Source: Geosiphon pyriformis
Lineage: Eukaryota > Glomeromycota > Glomeromycetes > Archaeosporales > Geosiphonaceae
Direction: 5' to 3'
Assembly: GCA_016748015.1 (NCBI GenBank)
Contig: JAAOMT010000295.1
Coordinates: 874,604-938,603 of the forward strand
DNA: 64,000 bases
This document shows, in pieces, positions 12,958 through 24,135 of this stretch. The notes beneath the pieces are model-generated. The model searched no databases. It was not told the DNA's origin and was given only the letters and a program-made list of their open reading frames with translations. The position numbers and the translations under genes are program-made. How positions within the stretch are numbered: position 1 is the stretch's first letter; each line of letters starts with the position of its first letter.

Positions 12958-14232
12958 TTTTTTTTTATTAAAGAATTTAACAAGCAAAGCCCAATCACTA
13001 TTTAGTACATAGAGCCAAATTAAAAGGCTCAAACTAAACGTGACTCATGTACTTATTACATATGACTAGCCATTCAGACCAGTTAAGGCAACACTACACA
13101 CCTATAATAACCTGTACATTACCCTCCAAACCAGAAAAGAAACTACATGGCTTCTGATGACCAAAGCTAATAGCAAAAAACTCAGCCATACTGAGCAACC
13201 TAACAACACCATCAGAAAACAAAGAAAACACACCATGAAAAAGCCCAGAAACAACACCACCATCCTGAACCAAACCAGCCTTCTCCATTACCACCCAATG
13301 GCTAGATCTTACCAATTACACTCTAGCATGATGCAACTTTACAATAAATCTTACAAAATCAACAATCCGAGCAACAGCCAATTTTTGGTCATAACTACAC
13401 AACAAGCCTTTTTATGCCACTCATCTAGCACAAACCCCTTGCAGACCAAAGCATACAACCCAACATTGATGGAACATTGAGATAGAACCCACAACACAGC
13501 AGACAAAGAACAATCAAAAACACTAGCCAAAGCAGACCAACAAACAGAAGCCTCAGCCAAGATCTCATTGTAAATGTTAGACTCATGAACACAAGTAAAA
13601 GCATGATCAGAAAACCTCACACTACCACACAGCAGACACAGCACACCAGAGTAACATCTATTATACAGCCTCTTCCTGACTGCTACCAGTAATCTTCTGT
13701 GTACAGCTTTCATCATATAAAAGCGGAGTGTTGAAGACTTGCGACTAGTGAAACCAGTGAGCATATAAGAATCAGAATGTCACACTCTTGCAGTAGCAAC
13801 CCAATCCACACAACCAACCATCACATCTGGAACCAAATTGCAGTTAGAGCCAGCTTCTCAGACAAAATGACAGGCATTACCAGAAACAGCAGTACCCTCA
13901 GCAACCAGAAAATGTTCATGCACATTGGCTAACAGTGAAAAGGGAGACTTAGAAGCAGCCCTAGCAGCCAAGTTGGCTATTACATTACCAAGAATTCCAG
14001 AATGGCCTTTAACTTTAGCCCAACTTACATTAAAATCCTTATTCCTGACCAAATTAAAAATATGACACCTCTCAAGCCAGCATTGATTATGGAAATCAGG
14101 AGTAGCAAGAAACATCTCAGATACACATGTGTCAATAGCAGCCTAACTGTCAAAATACAACACCACAGTACTAGAAGAAGGGACATATTCCAAAGACAAA
14201 GCAACAGCCTGTAATTCGGCCATAGTACTATA
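12958..14232 (-). mobile_element. 5'-truncated LINE fragment (LINE-2)
   Basis: Reading the minus strand, the fragment begins inside RNase H at about 14232 and ends in a poly-A tail, seen as a T run at 12958-12966. Its protein matches the end of LINE-1 in order and spacing but is clearly diverged. Sharp 5' truncation with an intact 3' tail is normal for LINE insertion by target-primed reverse transcription. Confidence 0.9.
13094..14232 (-). pseudogene. LINE ORF2 C-terminus: RNase H and CCHC tail
   Basis: From the minus strand the read runs STMAELQAVALSLEY, then YFDS with a stop where Gln is expected, then the RNase H histidine block KVKGHSGILGN near 14010. The expected Asp after the His block (HAD in LINE-1) reads IANLAARA here, so the active site is damaged. 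The C-terminal finger reads C-x2-C-x7-H-x3-C near 13630. The last 73 codons (13315-13094) align with the end of LINE-1 ORF2. Frame changes and stops separate these pieces. It is a dead 3' piece of the same LINE family. Confidence 0.85.
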
Positions 14233-14872
14233 ATACACAAATAAATAGTTTTATTATTGTAAAAAAAAAACTTTGAATTATTTTATCTTTAAAGTTATTA
14301 TATTATTATATACTTAATAATATTATTTAGATTTTACTAAGAACTATATCCATATTTACAACCAAGCCAAAACTTATTTTTTAAAGTTGTCTTAAAAACA
14401 GTTACTTATTAAAAAAATACAAAAAATTTTTTGAAGAATTTTAATTAAAATTAATTATACTAATATTATTATAATTATTATTATTAAAACTTAATTTTAG
14501 TTTTTAAAAAAATACTAAAAAAAAAATCAAGATTAAAAAACAATCTGAAAAATTTAATTATAAACTCTATTATATCTTAAACTTCAATAATTCAAACTTT
14601 AGAATTTATTCAAAACTTAATAAATCTATTATTAGTATTATTTATTTATTTAGTATTACTAATATACTTACTTTTTTATTAACTTTATTTTTGATTTATG
14701 CACTAATTATTAAATTAAAAAAATTTACTGATAAAAAAATAACATTTAAATATAGCTAAACAATATAAAAAAAAGTATTATTACCAACAATTAAGATTAT
14801 GTTAAAGTTTTTCAAACAATCTTATATTTTTTTTAAGATATAAATAACTTATAATATTAGAATCTTATTATT
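14233..14872. other. AT-rich spacer, no gene seen
   Basis: About 640 bp of AT-rich sequence between the LINE-2 truncation point and the tail of the next LINE remnant. No reading frame or repeat of note. Confidence 0.55.
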
Positions 14873-15089
14873 ATTTTTTTATTGATACAATTTAACAAGT
14901 AAAGCCCAATCACTATTTAGCATACAAAATCAGACTAAGTAATCTAGATTAAATAGAACTTATGCATTTACTACATATGGCCAGCCACTCGGGCCAAATA
15001 AAGCAACACTACACATCCACAAAAATTTTTACACTGCTAATCAAGCCTGAAAAAAAAAAGCACAGCCTATATTTGCCAAAATTAACCAC
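14873..15089 (-). mobile_element. LINE remnant LINE-3, part a (3' end)
   Basis: The sequence after the T run at 14874-14880 matches the LINE-2 3' end base by base with substitutions (both share AAAGCCCAATCACTATTTAG). The LINE sequence stops abruptly at 15089, where a family B LTR begins, and resumes at 23779. The last 4 bases, CCAC, are the target duplication of that LTR (TCAC on the far side). Confidence 0.85.
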
Positions 15090-15781
15090 TGTTATTAGAA
15101 GTTTTTGGTCTCTTTTCTTAAATGTTATTAATGTTTATTTGTTGCTAATTTCACGTTTTCTAAAAGCAGTTGAATCTTCAATAACTGAATTTATCTTCAA
15201 ATTATCTTCTATAATTTGAACTGCTGGACTTATAAGTGGAATAACCAATTTTGTGCCAGTTACTTTGTGTAGTTACATTGTAGTAAACATCAACTCTTTC
15301 TTAAGAATTGCTCATCTGAAAGCTCACCAAAAATGTGTAGTTACTTTGCTGTGAAAGTCAACTTTTCTACAGAAATTTTATCTGTAAACTACCTTAATAA
15401 TTATAATAAAAAAAGTAAAAGAAATTAAAAGAAATATAAAAAAAATAGAATTGTGTTAAGAGAAATGTTTTTTATCTAGGCCTGAAGTCACTAACAGATT
15501 ACTGAAATTGGTAGCTAATCAATTTCAAAATGTTAGTTGTGTTAAGGGAATTTCAAGTATAATAATTTAAGAAATTTGATTTTTAATTATTTAATTTTTA
15601 TTTGAAATGTGTAAAAGTAATTTGTTCTAATTAAGATATCTAAAGTAAGATAGTATGATAAGATATTATAAAAAAATACATTTTTTTGAAAAGAAAAGCT
15701 TTTTTTTATACAACTTGTTGTAAAACTAGTTTTTGAATTTGCACTTTTCTCTTTGCTCTAATTTCAGTAAACTAAAGATAC
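15090..15781 (-). repeat. Solo LTR of family B, part a
   Basis: The minus-oriented LTR starts TGTTATTAGAAG, the reverse of the family end ...CAGTAACA, and matches the LTRs at 24917 and 43638 over its whole length. It is cut at 15781 by element A1 and continues at 23491. No family B internal sequence adjoins either end, so this is a solo LTR, presumably left after LTR-LTR recombination. Confidence 0.88.
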
Positions 15782-16499
15782 TGTTATGATTGAGACCTAT
15801 ACTTCTTATTAATTATCACATGTATTAGCCACTAATGTCATATGATTAGCCATATTATTTTTAGAAAGTGATCATTGACCTGATCAATAACTTGACCATT
15901 GACCTGACTGTTGATCTGATCAATGACCTGATCATTGATCTGATCATTGACCTGATCATTGATCTAATTATTGACCACTTTTGATAGCTATATAAGTGAT
16001 AAATCTTTTAGCTATAGAAAAGCATGTAATAACAAGCATCTAAATAATCAAGAATAAATAAAATAACAACTTTCATCTCAATCCTTCTCTTATCGCTAAT
16101 TTCCCTTTCCTTACCTTCAAGTATCTGAACATCTTAAAGATAAAAGATTGGTCTTTTCCTGACATATATAATTGTAGCATTTGAAGATTATTTGAATAAA
16201 TGTAACTAAAAAGCACAAGTTGATATCTGATATTAAATTCTAAGAGCACCGACGTGAGACATAGAATTATACCAGTGGTGATCAATTGTTGACAATACAG
16301 ACTATCTCTCTACCTTCAGATTCCCCAGTTACCTTTGAAAAAAATAGCGACTGAGATATTTTATGAGACTGATCTCGCACATTAAATCCATACTCATTCA
16401 ATTCACTCTTTAAAGTTGAATTCCCCTTTGATTATTTTAATCACTCTACAATCCTGTTTTCTCTTACTATCCGTTAGCTTGTTACTCCAACCCATAACA
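15782..16499 (+). repeat. A1 5' LTR, 718 bp
   Basis: It begins TGTTATGATT and ends CCCATAACA, giving 7-bp inverted ends TGTTATG/CATAACA. It contains a 12-bp tandem array, then a TATA box. It is 42 bp longer than the 3' LTR, mostly because the array has nine units instead of five. Confidence 0.95.
15869..15996 (+). promoter_or_regulatory. A1 U3 array of nine 12-bp units plus TATA box
   Basis: Nine units of consensus TGATCATTGACC fill 15869-15976 without gaps, with CC/TC and CATT/CAAT variants. The palindrome TGATCA recurs. Twelve bases after the last unit is TATATAAG (15989-15996), a good RNA polymerase II TATA box. The placement suggests an upstream activating array for the LTR promoter; that role is inferred. 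Confidence 0.75.
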
Positions 16500-16505
16500 T
16501 AAAAG

Positions 16506-16522
16506 TGGTGTTCTCTGTGAGG
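16506..16522 (+). other. A1 primer-binding site candidate
   Basis: TGGTGTTCTCTGTGAGG starts 6 bases after the LTR. Element A2 has TGGTGCTCCCTGTGAGG at the same place. Beginning with TGG, complementary to a tRNA CCA end, it is the expected primer site; I cannot name the tRNA. Confidence 0.65.
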
Positions 16523-16551
16523 TTGTCAAAATTCACTTATTTCCTTATTGT

Positions 16552-18100
16552 ATGGGTAATTATTTATACTTGTCACAGCAATCAGAAGAACACTTTGCAG
16601 CACACAACAGAAATGACTTAGAGTTTATTGAACTCAATCCTCTGCCTTTCTGCTTGATCTGTTTTTCTGTTGAAGAACAATCCAGTAGACAATTCCAAAA
16701 CTTTTGGAACTGGTTCTTGAATGAACATTCAGCTAAAACCTACACAGCTTATACTATCTATTACTTTGATCAAGCTTATTTTGAAGACAATTTTGAAGAA
16801 AGAAATACCAGCATCAATCAGCTCTTATACTCCACAATCTTTGAACAACAGCCTCCTGATTTCGAATATCTGAATCACCAAATCCATATTTGGATTGCTG
16901 GTCACCAACTAGCTAAAAACCCCTTTAAAACAGAAGAAAAAAGTTACCAAACTGCCCCTATTTTTGATATTTTCTCAAGTGAATCAGAGCACTTCACACA
17001 AACAATAACTCCTGAACCAATGGCCCAAGATCCAATACAAGCAAACATCCTGGCTGCCCTTCAAGGTATACAAACTGCCTTGGGACGAAAAAACAACACT
17101 CCACTATCATTATTCAGAGGCAATGCACAAGATCCAATTGAATAGTTGAATGACTTTGAAAGAGCTGCTACAGCCAACCAATACGATGATGAGTACAAGT
17201 TTCAAATTGTTGGTGGCTATTTCCAAGACTCTCTTGCTATCTGGTTCTCACAGGAAACTAATGTTAATGCCCATCAAAGAATCATTAGATGGATGTCAGC
17301 AAATGCTGGAAAAAACAACACCTTTTTTACAACCTGGTTTGAAAACAAGTTCAGAACCCCAATCTTGATATCCAAGTGGCGCATAGAATTAGAAAAAAGA
17401 ATTCAAGGCCCTGATGAAATTGTAACTGAATATGCTAAAGCAATCAGAAAGTTAATCAAGCATGTAGACTCTGGAAGAAATTGGACAGAAGAACAAAAGA
17501 TTCATTCCTTCACAAAAAGATTAAGAACCAATTTATCTTATGCTCTTTGGCCTCTTTTGGCTCTGAAAGACAATCCTACAATGGACATGGTCATTGAACT
17601 TGCCCAACAAATTAAAAACAACCAAAGAATATATTTGGGATCTACACTTCCAGTTTTTGCTTCTGCTCTTGTCATGGCTTTTGCCCCTTAAATGGCTACT
17701 GCCTCTTTTGCTGCCCAAACTCAAGATACAAATGAACAATTAATTGATAAATTCACAGCCAATCTTGCCCAGTTATTAGAACTTTTGGCACAAGCAGTTA
17801 GAGATAACCAACAACCACAAAGACCCAAATATAAACCACGTTTTAATCAGTCCCAGCAACCTTCTTATCATAGACAGCAAAATTGTGGTCCTTCTATATG
17901 TTATAGATGTGGATTAACTGAATATTTCTTAAGAAATTGCAACAATCCTCCTTTATCTCCTCCAGTTTCCAGAAATAATAACAATTAAAACAATAGACCC
18001 ATCAACAATAATGCTCCCAATCAAAGACCCAACTATGCCAACATCAATTTCTTTGGAGAAGATCCTCTAGTTGAAGCCACTGTTTATCAGCCTTTAAACT
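16552..18100 (+). pseudogene. A1 Gag, broken by stops
   Basis: Gag forms the intracellular virus-like particle. The ATG at 16552 is the first in frame after the primer site and is shared with A2 (start at 51561). One frame runs to about 18100 with TAG at 17143, TAA at 17689 and TAA at 17986. The TAG at 17143 is also present in A2 at the same codon. The central part (about 17160-17600) has the FQNFWNW/WF and FENKF...EYAK pattern of retrotransposon Gag capsids. The knuckle at 17899-17940 reads C-x2-C-x4-Tyr-x4-C: the His is Tyr (CAT to TAT), while A2 keeps His. Confidence 0.88.
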
Positions 18101-18122
18101 AGTAGGTGCACCTCTAAAGGGT

Positions 18123-18917
18123 AAGAGTACAAGCCAACCAGAAGAAATTCTCTTTTTTGCTTTTAACTTAACTGATGATGACCATGACATGAATGAATTA
18201 GCAATCAACACTTTTAAATCAACCAGAAAAAAGAAGAAAGCCAAGGTTGATTTCGTTTTAGATCCCAACAAAGCCTCAATTTCCACTGCTGATAACAATA
18301 AGCCACCAAAAGCCAAAGTTTTTAAGAACCCTCCAAAGTTGGAATCCCCAGAAATTGTACAAAAATCTGAACCCTATTTTGTTGTCAAAGATCTCATAGA
18401 AACCCCAGCACACATTACTTTTGGCCAGTTAATGACTCATTCACAGTTCAGAAAAGATCTCTGCAAATCTCTAATCCTCAAGAAGAAAACACCAAAGACT
18501 AATAAACACCCTCACCAAGCTGAACTTGCTGACAACAGCAATGTCACTCTTCTAATTTGCAAAGCACAAGTGGCTGGTTACTTTATTGACTTGATCCTAG
18601 ACAGTAGATCATCTGTTAGTGTAATTGCCAAACACTTCCTTGAAGCAATTGGTAGAAAAATTGATGAGTCTTTCACCCAACCAATGACCAACATACATGG
18701 TAACAAAAAAAAAGGTCTAGATATTGCCAAAGCTATTTCTGTCTGCATCAATAACATTAGTATTGAAACTGACATGGAAGTTTTTGAAGCTAAAGAATAC
18801 ACCATTATTGTTGGCAATGAGTGGCTCAAGAAAGCAAAAGCCTTACTCAACTATGAACTTTGTGAGCTAACCATAAGATGTAGTGAAAAATCTATTGTGG
18901 TTAAATGTTGTCATTAA
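18123..18917 (+). pseudogene. A1 aspartic protease region
   Basis: This would process Gag-Pol. The frame differs from gag and begins after stops near 18100, so a frame change lies there. A Lys-rich stretch (about 18225-18250) precedes the retropepsin. The active-site loop reads LILDSRSSVSVIAK near 18594, with Arg where retropepsins have Gly (D-S/T-G); A2 has DSG. Downstream, VGNEWLKKAKALLNYE near 18810 matches the usual protease C-terminal GNDWL block. Loss of the active-site Gly should kill activity. Confidence 0.8.
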
Positions 18918-19094
18918 ACAACTTCTTCAGCAACCAAATAAAATCAAGAAGATGAGCAATCAGAAGAATCAGATGATGAAGAAAGTGATGAAGAAGATAA
19001 ACAAGAAGAATAAAAAGAAACTGCTGAACTCACCTACACCATCTTTACTAGCAATGACAAGCCACTAGACAATGTTAAAGCTAATAGAAAGGAA

Positions 19095-20690
19095 TCATTG
19101 TAAATGGCAAGCTGATCTGCTGGCCCTACTATGATATTCTAAGAAGAACCTTTGACCAAAAGCCTGGCAAGAAAGCCAAATACAGTTATTGGTGGTATGA
19201 CTCTTGTGCCTGGTGCTGGTGCAATAAACCTTTGTATTTTCCAAGTGATGAATGCAAATCATGCCTAATCTATTACAAAGATTGAGAACCAATTGGTCTA
19301 ATACTAAGAGATGAATTAAAAGAAGTACAGAAGTCCTTTAAGAATGAACCACTTGAGATCTAATTATTAGTAGTAAAACAAAGAAAACCCTTCCCAGAAG
19401 AAAGAAAGATAGACATTGAAAATCTGTTGGCAAGAAACAGCCCAATTATCTCAAAAAAAGGTGATACTCCAGGACGAACCCATGTAATACAACACACTAT
19501 TACCACCAGAGAAACTCATCTCATCCATTTGAAGCCTTACCAATTCAATTGCCAAAATGATGAGTTCATTAAGAAAAAAATAAACTGGATAAAAGAACTT
19601 AGATTCATATAAGAAACCAAGAGTGAATGGGCTTTCTCAGTTGTAGTGGTATTCAAGAAAGATGGAACCCTATGCTTCTGTGTTGACTACCGCCAATTAA
19701 ATGCTATCACTGAAAGAGACATGTACTCACTTCCCAAGATTGATGCAATGCTGAACCAATTCAAAAATACTGCTTTCTTTTCAACTATTGATCTAACTGC
19801 TGGATTCTGGCAAGTAGAGATGAATCCAGAAAGCCAGAAGAAAACCATCTTCATTACCAAGTATGGCACCTATGAATTCACAATCATGCCTTTTGGTCTT
19901 ACCAATGCCCCTCTTATCTTTTAATGCTTAATGGATAAAGTATTTGAATTAGTGAAAGAAAACTTTGTTCTGGTCTATCTGGACAATATAATAGTGTACT
20001 CAAAAACCTGGGATGAACACCTTGAACATTTGCAAAAGGTTTTTGATCTTTTCAGAAATGCAGGTCTCAAGATCAACCCAATCAAATCTTTCTTTGGAAA
20101 ACAATTCACCCAATTCCTTGGCCATTTTATTACAAAAGATAGAATTTTCCCTGATCCAGCCAAAGTTGAAAAAGTTCAGAACATAAGACAACCAATAAAT
20201 GTTTGTGAGTTATGTTCTTTCCTTGGTTTGGCCTCCTATTATCACAAATTTGTTAAGAATTTCTCCAAAATTGCCTCTCCACTCAATCAGCTACTCAGAA
20301 AAATGTTAACTACTATTGGAACACACATCAGCAGAAAGCATTTGAAACTCTCAAAGAAAAATTGGCTACAGAACCTATTCTCAAGCAATCTGATCTGGAT
20401 CAACCTTTTATTTTTCACACTGATACATCTGGCTATGGACTTGGTGCTGTTTTTTCACAAAAAAATGAAGATGGCAGAAAACATGCAATAGTCTATGCCA
20501 GTAGAACTCTTACACCAGCAGAAAAGAACTATTCAATTACTGAGCAGGAATGCTTAGCAATTGTTTGGGCTACCAGCTACTGGGATAAGTATCTCCTTGG
20601 TGTGAAGTTTTTGGTGGTAACAGATCACCAAGCTTTGGTTTGGCTGTGCAACAAAAAAAAGCTAGAACATAAACAGATAGCCTGCTAGAT
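19095..20690 (+). pseudogene. A1 Cys-rich module, reverse transcriptase and RNase H
   Basis: The first part (about 19095-19290) reads NGKLICWPYYDILRR and then CAWCWCNKPLYF...CKSCL, a pattern of paired Cys that could bind zinc; A2 keeps it in part. The reverse transcriptase (about 19615-20290) shows FCVDYRQLNA, STIDLTAGFWQ, MPFGLTNAP and the active site YLDN near 19977, where YLDD is required. A TAA replaces Gln in the TFQ motif at 19921, as in A2. A one-base loss in an A run near 20306 shifts the frame before RNase H (20362-20690), which has FHTDTSGYGLG, AYASRTLT-type residues and TEQECLA. Each piece is recognisable but the polyprotein is dead. Confidence 0.88.
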
Positions 20691-20701
20691 ACTCCACTTG
20701 A

Positions 20702-22090
20702 ATGAATTTGATTATAATATTTAACACCATAAAAGAGCTAATCATTAAAACGCCAAAGCTCTTTCCAGACTTACCACTAAGTAACAGTACAACCTTCCAA
20801 ACCAAACCAATCTATTTATTAGTAATTCTCTTACAACCAAACACGATAATGGACTTAGACAACTACTTTGCCTTAATGGAATTTTTGGGTAAAAAACAAT
20901 ACCCACTGGAATACACTCGACAGCAAAGAGAACATTTGTGCAAACAATCAAATTTTTATTTGATCCACCAGAACCAATTATATAAAAGAAATAGAAAAAA
21001 TTCTGACCACCCCCAAAGAGTCATAAAATTTGAAGAAAGAAAAATTGTGATCTACAACATGCACACTGATCCATTAGCTGGACACTTTGGAAAAACAAAA
21101 ACAATTTAAAAAACTCTAACTTGTTATTATTGGCCTACCTTAGGAAAAGACATTGCTAAATACATCAAAACCTGTAATACCTGCCAAAGAAGAGGAAAAC
21201 CCAATCACAAAGAAGACATCCATCTAATCTCTGTTGGCCAACCCTTTAACAGAATTGGTATAGATGTTGTTGGACCATTAACAATAACTCCTGATGGCAA
21301 CAGATATATTATTACAGCTACTGACTATCTTATAAAGTGAGTAGAAGCAAAAGCCACCCCAGATCAAACAGCAGTTTCCATTGCTAATTTCATTTATGAA
21401 GATATCATTTGTCGCCATGACTGCTCCAAAGAATTTTTATCTGATAGAGGAAGAGCTTTTCTCAGTACACTGATTGAAGAACTTTGTAAAAAAATGGGAA
21501 TATGTTACAAACTTTTCTCCTCTTATTACTCCCAAACAAATGGCTTAGTGAAACGTTTCAATAGAACACTGTGTGAAATCTTAGCCATAACAAGTGAAGA
21601 AACAAACTTATGGGACAAAGTACTGTCTTCAGCTTTGTTTGCTTATAGAACTGTGAATCATGACATAACAAGTTATGAACCTTTTTATCTGCTCTATGGA
21701 TGCATGGCAATACTACTAATAAAAACTGACATTGAGACAATACTCTTTGAAGAAATCACAATAGCAAATTACACAAAAAAGACTGGGTACCATTCTTAAC
21801 TCATTGGTAGAAGCATGAATAGTTGCTTTTGAAAAGATAAAACAGTTTTAAGAAAAGCTTAAAAAGAAAAAAACCTATAAAACACTTTCTTTAAGAGTTG
21901 GTAGCTTGGTATTAGAATACTGTTCAGACAGAGACAATGTTTATGATGATAAATTTTCTAGCCAGTGAAAAGAACCCTTTATAGTCAACAAAGTTTTGAA
22001 CAATGGTTCTTATATTCTTCAAGATCAATCCAGAACAATCTTTAATGATTGTTCTATTCATGACATGCAACTCAAGAAATATCACAAATG
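20702..22090 (+). pseudogene. A1 integrase
   Basis: It would insert the cDNA. The N-terminal zinc domain has the His pair in MHTDPLAGHFG and C-x2-C in CNTCQ near 21180. The catalytic core has RIGIDVVGPL (first Asp), FLSDRGRAF (second Asp) and, exactly 35 residues later, NGLVKRFNRTL, where Lys sits in place of the catalytic Glu. A2 and C also have Lys; the B elements have Glu. Stops are at about 21106 (TAA) and 21338 (TGA). A GPF/Y-like tail (KEPFIVNKVLNNGSYIL) follows near 21970. Confidence 0.87.
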
Positions 22091-22192
22091 ATCTGATTGG
22101 TTATCTGTTGTAATAATACTGACCCAAATAATCAGCAAAAATCAGATATAAATAAATGCACCACTCCCAAAACAGAAGTATTTTCAATTAAC

Positions 22193-22849
22193 ATGAACAA
22201 TTATTTTCTGGATCAAAACATTCAAAACACTTTCTATACTCTTCATGAGTATTGGATTAAAAACTATTCAAATGCTACTTTGACCATTGGAAAACAAACT
22301 ACAATAACTAACAACAATGGAACACATACTGTTATTAGACCAAAAAAAACAACTACCAGAAAAGAAAGAATTGGTAGCAAAATAGATAAATATTTGCTAG
22401 AAAATATAACAGCAGCAATACTTGCACCTTTCATCACAATTGGAAAAACAATTAAAAAAATTTTGCCCATAGACAAAAACTTGTCATATGGAAGACAACT
22501 AGAACTCTATAGTTGCCTTGGTGAAATCATAGAAGACATGAAGCTTATGAAGAAAACAACTTCTAAAATACAAGTGGAAATTTTGGACATTGTATAATTA
22601 GATGTTCTAAGAGTTTTGACCATTGCAAAAAGAGTTAAAACTTTAATACAAAGATTTGGTCTCTTAAATACAAAACTTATTTTATCTTAAGTATTATATA
22701 CTTTATCCACAAAAAACTTCAACAAACTAGTTAGTTTTGAGTTAAATAAAACCCTTCAAATAGAGTATTCTCTAAATAGTTTGATTTTGCCGGAGCTCAA
22801 TCTCTTTGGAGAGAATGATGTTATGGTTAAGACCTATACTTCTTATTAA
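22193..22849 (+). pseudogene. A1 ORF3 of unknown function after integrase
   Basis: An ATG at 22193 (MNNYFLDQ) opens a frame of 219 codons that carries TAA at 22595 and near 22687 and ends at a TAA 31 bp inside the 3' LTR (...TYTSY). A2 has the same ORF at 45920-45264 with matching start and end. It is rich in Lys, Ile, Leu and Asn, looks helical, and has no convincing signal peptide or membrane span, so I do not call it an envelope gene. The block LPIDKNLSYGRQLELY is the best conserved part. I do not recognise the family. Confidence 0.72.
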
Positions 22850-23494
22850 TTATTACATGTATTAGCCACTAATGTCATATGATTAGTCATACTATTTTTA
22901 GAAAGTGATCATTGACCTGATCAATAACCTGATCATTGATCTGATCATTGACTTAATCATTGACCACTTTTGATAGCTATATAAGTGATGAATCTCTTAG
23001 CTGTAGAAAAGCATGTAATAACAAGCATCTGAATAATCAAGAATAAATAAAATAACAACTTTCATCTCAATTTTTCTCTTATTACTAATTTCTCTTTCCC
23101 TACCTTTAAGTATCTAAACATCTTAAAAATAAAAGATTACTTGTTGGCCTTTTTCTGACATATATAATTGTAGCATTTGAAGATTATTTGAATAAACATG
23201 ACTGAAAAGCACAAGTTGATACCTGATATTGAATTCTAAGAGCGCCAATGTGAGGCATAGAATTATACTAGTAGTGATCAATTGTTGACAGTACAGACTA
23301 TCCCTCTACTTTCAGATCTCCAGTTATCTTTGAAAAAAATAGTGATTAAGATATTTTATGAGACTGATCTTACACATTGAATCCATACTTATTCAATTTG
23401 CTCTTTAAAGTTGAATTCTCCTTTGATTATTTCTATCATCCTACAATCTTGTTCTCTCTTGCTATCCATTAGCTTGTTATTTTAACTTGTAACA
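22819..23494 (+). repeat. A1 3' LTR, 676 bp
   Basis: It begins TGTTATGGTT and ends CTTGTAACA. The 12-bp array has five units (22906-22965) against nine in the 5' LTR, followed by the same CTATATAAG. The sequence before it, CTCTTTGGAGAGAATGA, includes a purine stretch that could prime plus-strand synthesis. Confidence 0.93.
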
Positions 23495-23778
23495 ATACAT
23501 TTTGGTAAACTACAAGTTATTTCTACAAATTATTGATTATTTCAGCAAATTTTCATTAATTTCGGCAAATTTTGACTATATTAAATGGTTCAGAATATTG
23601 TGTAATTTGATCATTTTAATTTTTATGGTACAAATTGAATTATTGATTAAATAATGATATTTGATAATTTGGTTAAATAATAAGTAATAATTGAAATAAT
23701 AATAATATATGCTAATTAATAATAAGAATTATGAGGATAATTTCATACTAATTAATAGTTAAAATTTTACTGGTAATA
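23491..23778 (-). repeat. Solo LTR of family B, part b
   Basis: After A1 the family B LTR continues with ATACATTTTGGTAAACTAC and ends ...ACTGGTAATA, equivalent to GTCTGGTAACA in other copies with C changed to T. The first four bases count as A1's target duplication. The flank TCAC pairs with CCAC at 15086-15089. Confidence 0.87.
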
Positions 23779-24135
23779 TCACAAAAAACTTAGTAACACC
23801 AAGAAGTCAAACTATGCTATTTAACAACTCAGTTGCCGAGCTATAACATAAATTATATATTATTTTATTATTACTCACCAAGCCAGTTCTTTTTATCTTA
23901 GTTCTAAACTTAGTTTTATCCAGCCAAACCAGTGAACAATACTTCATTACTAGTTAATTCACAAAAGAAACAACAACTGCTAAAGCTTTTTTCTTAGTTT
24001 CAAATATTACTATTGCTTTTATGTACCAGTCTTTAAGCACAAAACTCTTACAGATTACAGCATACAAGCCCACATTTACTGAGTATTGAGAGAATGTTTT
24101 CAGTACTGCAAAAGATAAATAATTACAGACATTGA
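23779..24135 (-). mobile_element. LINE remnant LINE-3, part b
   Basis: The LINE sequence picks up where 15089 left off: joining the two sides reproduces the LINE-2 order without gap or excess. About 24030-24110 matches LINE-2 near 13420-13500 (GCATACAAGCCCACATT against GCATACAACCCAACATT). It stops at 24135, where the LTR of element C begins. Confidence 0.8.

Larger units (their letters stand above)
15782..23494 (+). mobile_element. Ty3/gypsy LTR retrotransposon A1, complete but decayed
   Basis: It is bounded by LTRs that start TGTTATG and end CATAACA or GTAACA. Its target duplication is ATAC (15778-15781 and 23495-23498, the latter directly after the 3' LTR, counting from ATACATTTTGG). Internal order is Gag, protease, Cys-rich module, reverse transcriptase, RNase H, integrase, ORF3. 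The RT-before-integrase order and the domain types are those of Ty3/gypsy (Metaviridae). There is no dUTPase between protease and RT. Stops and a frameshift near 20306 inactivate the polyprotein. Confidence 0.95.

Noticed and set aside
15869-15976. CRISPR-like array
   Set aside because: Units are 12 bp, contiguous, without spacers, inside an LTR of a eukaryotic element.
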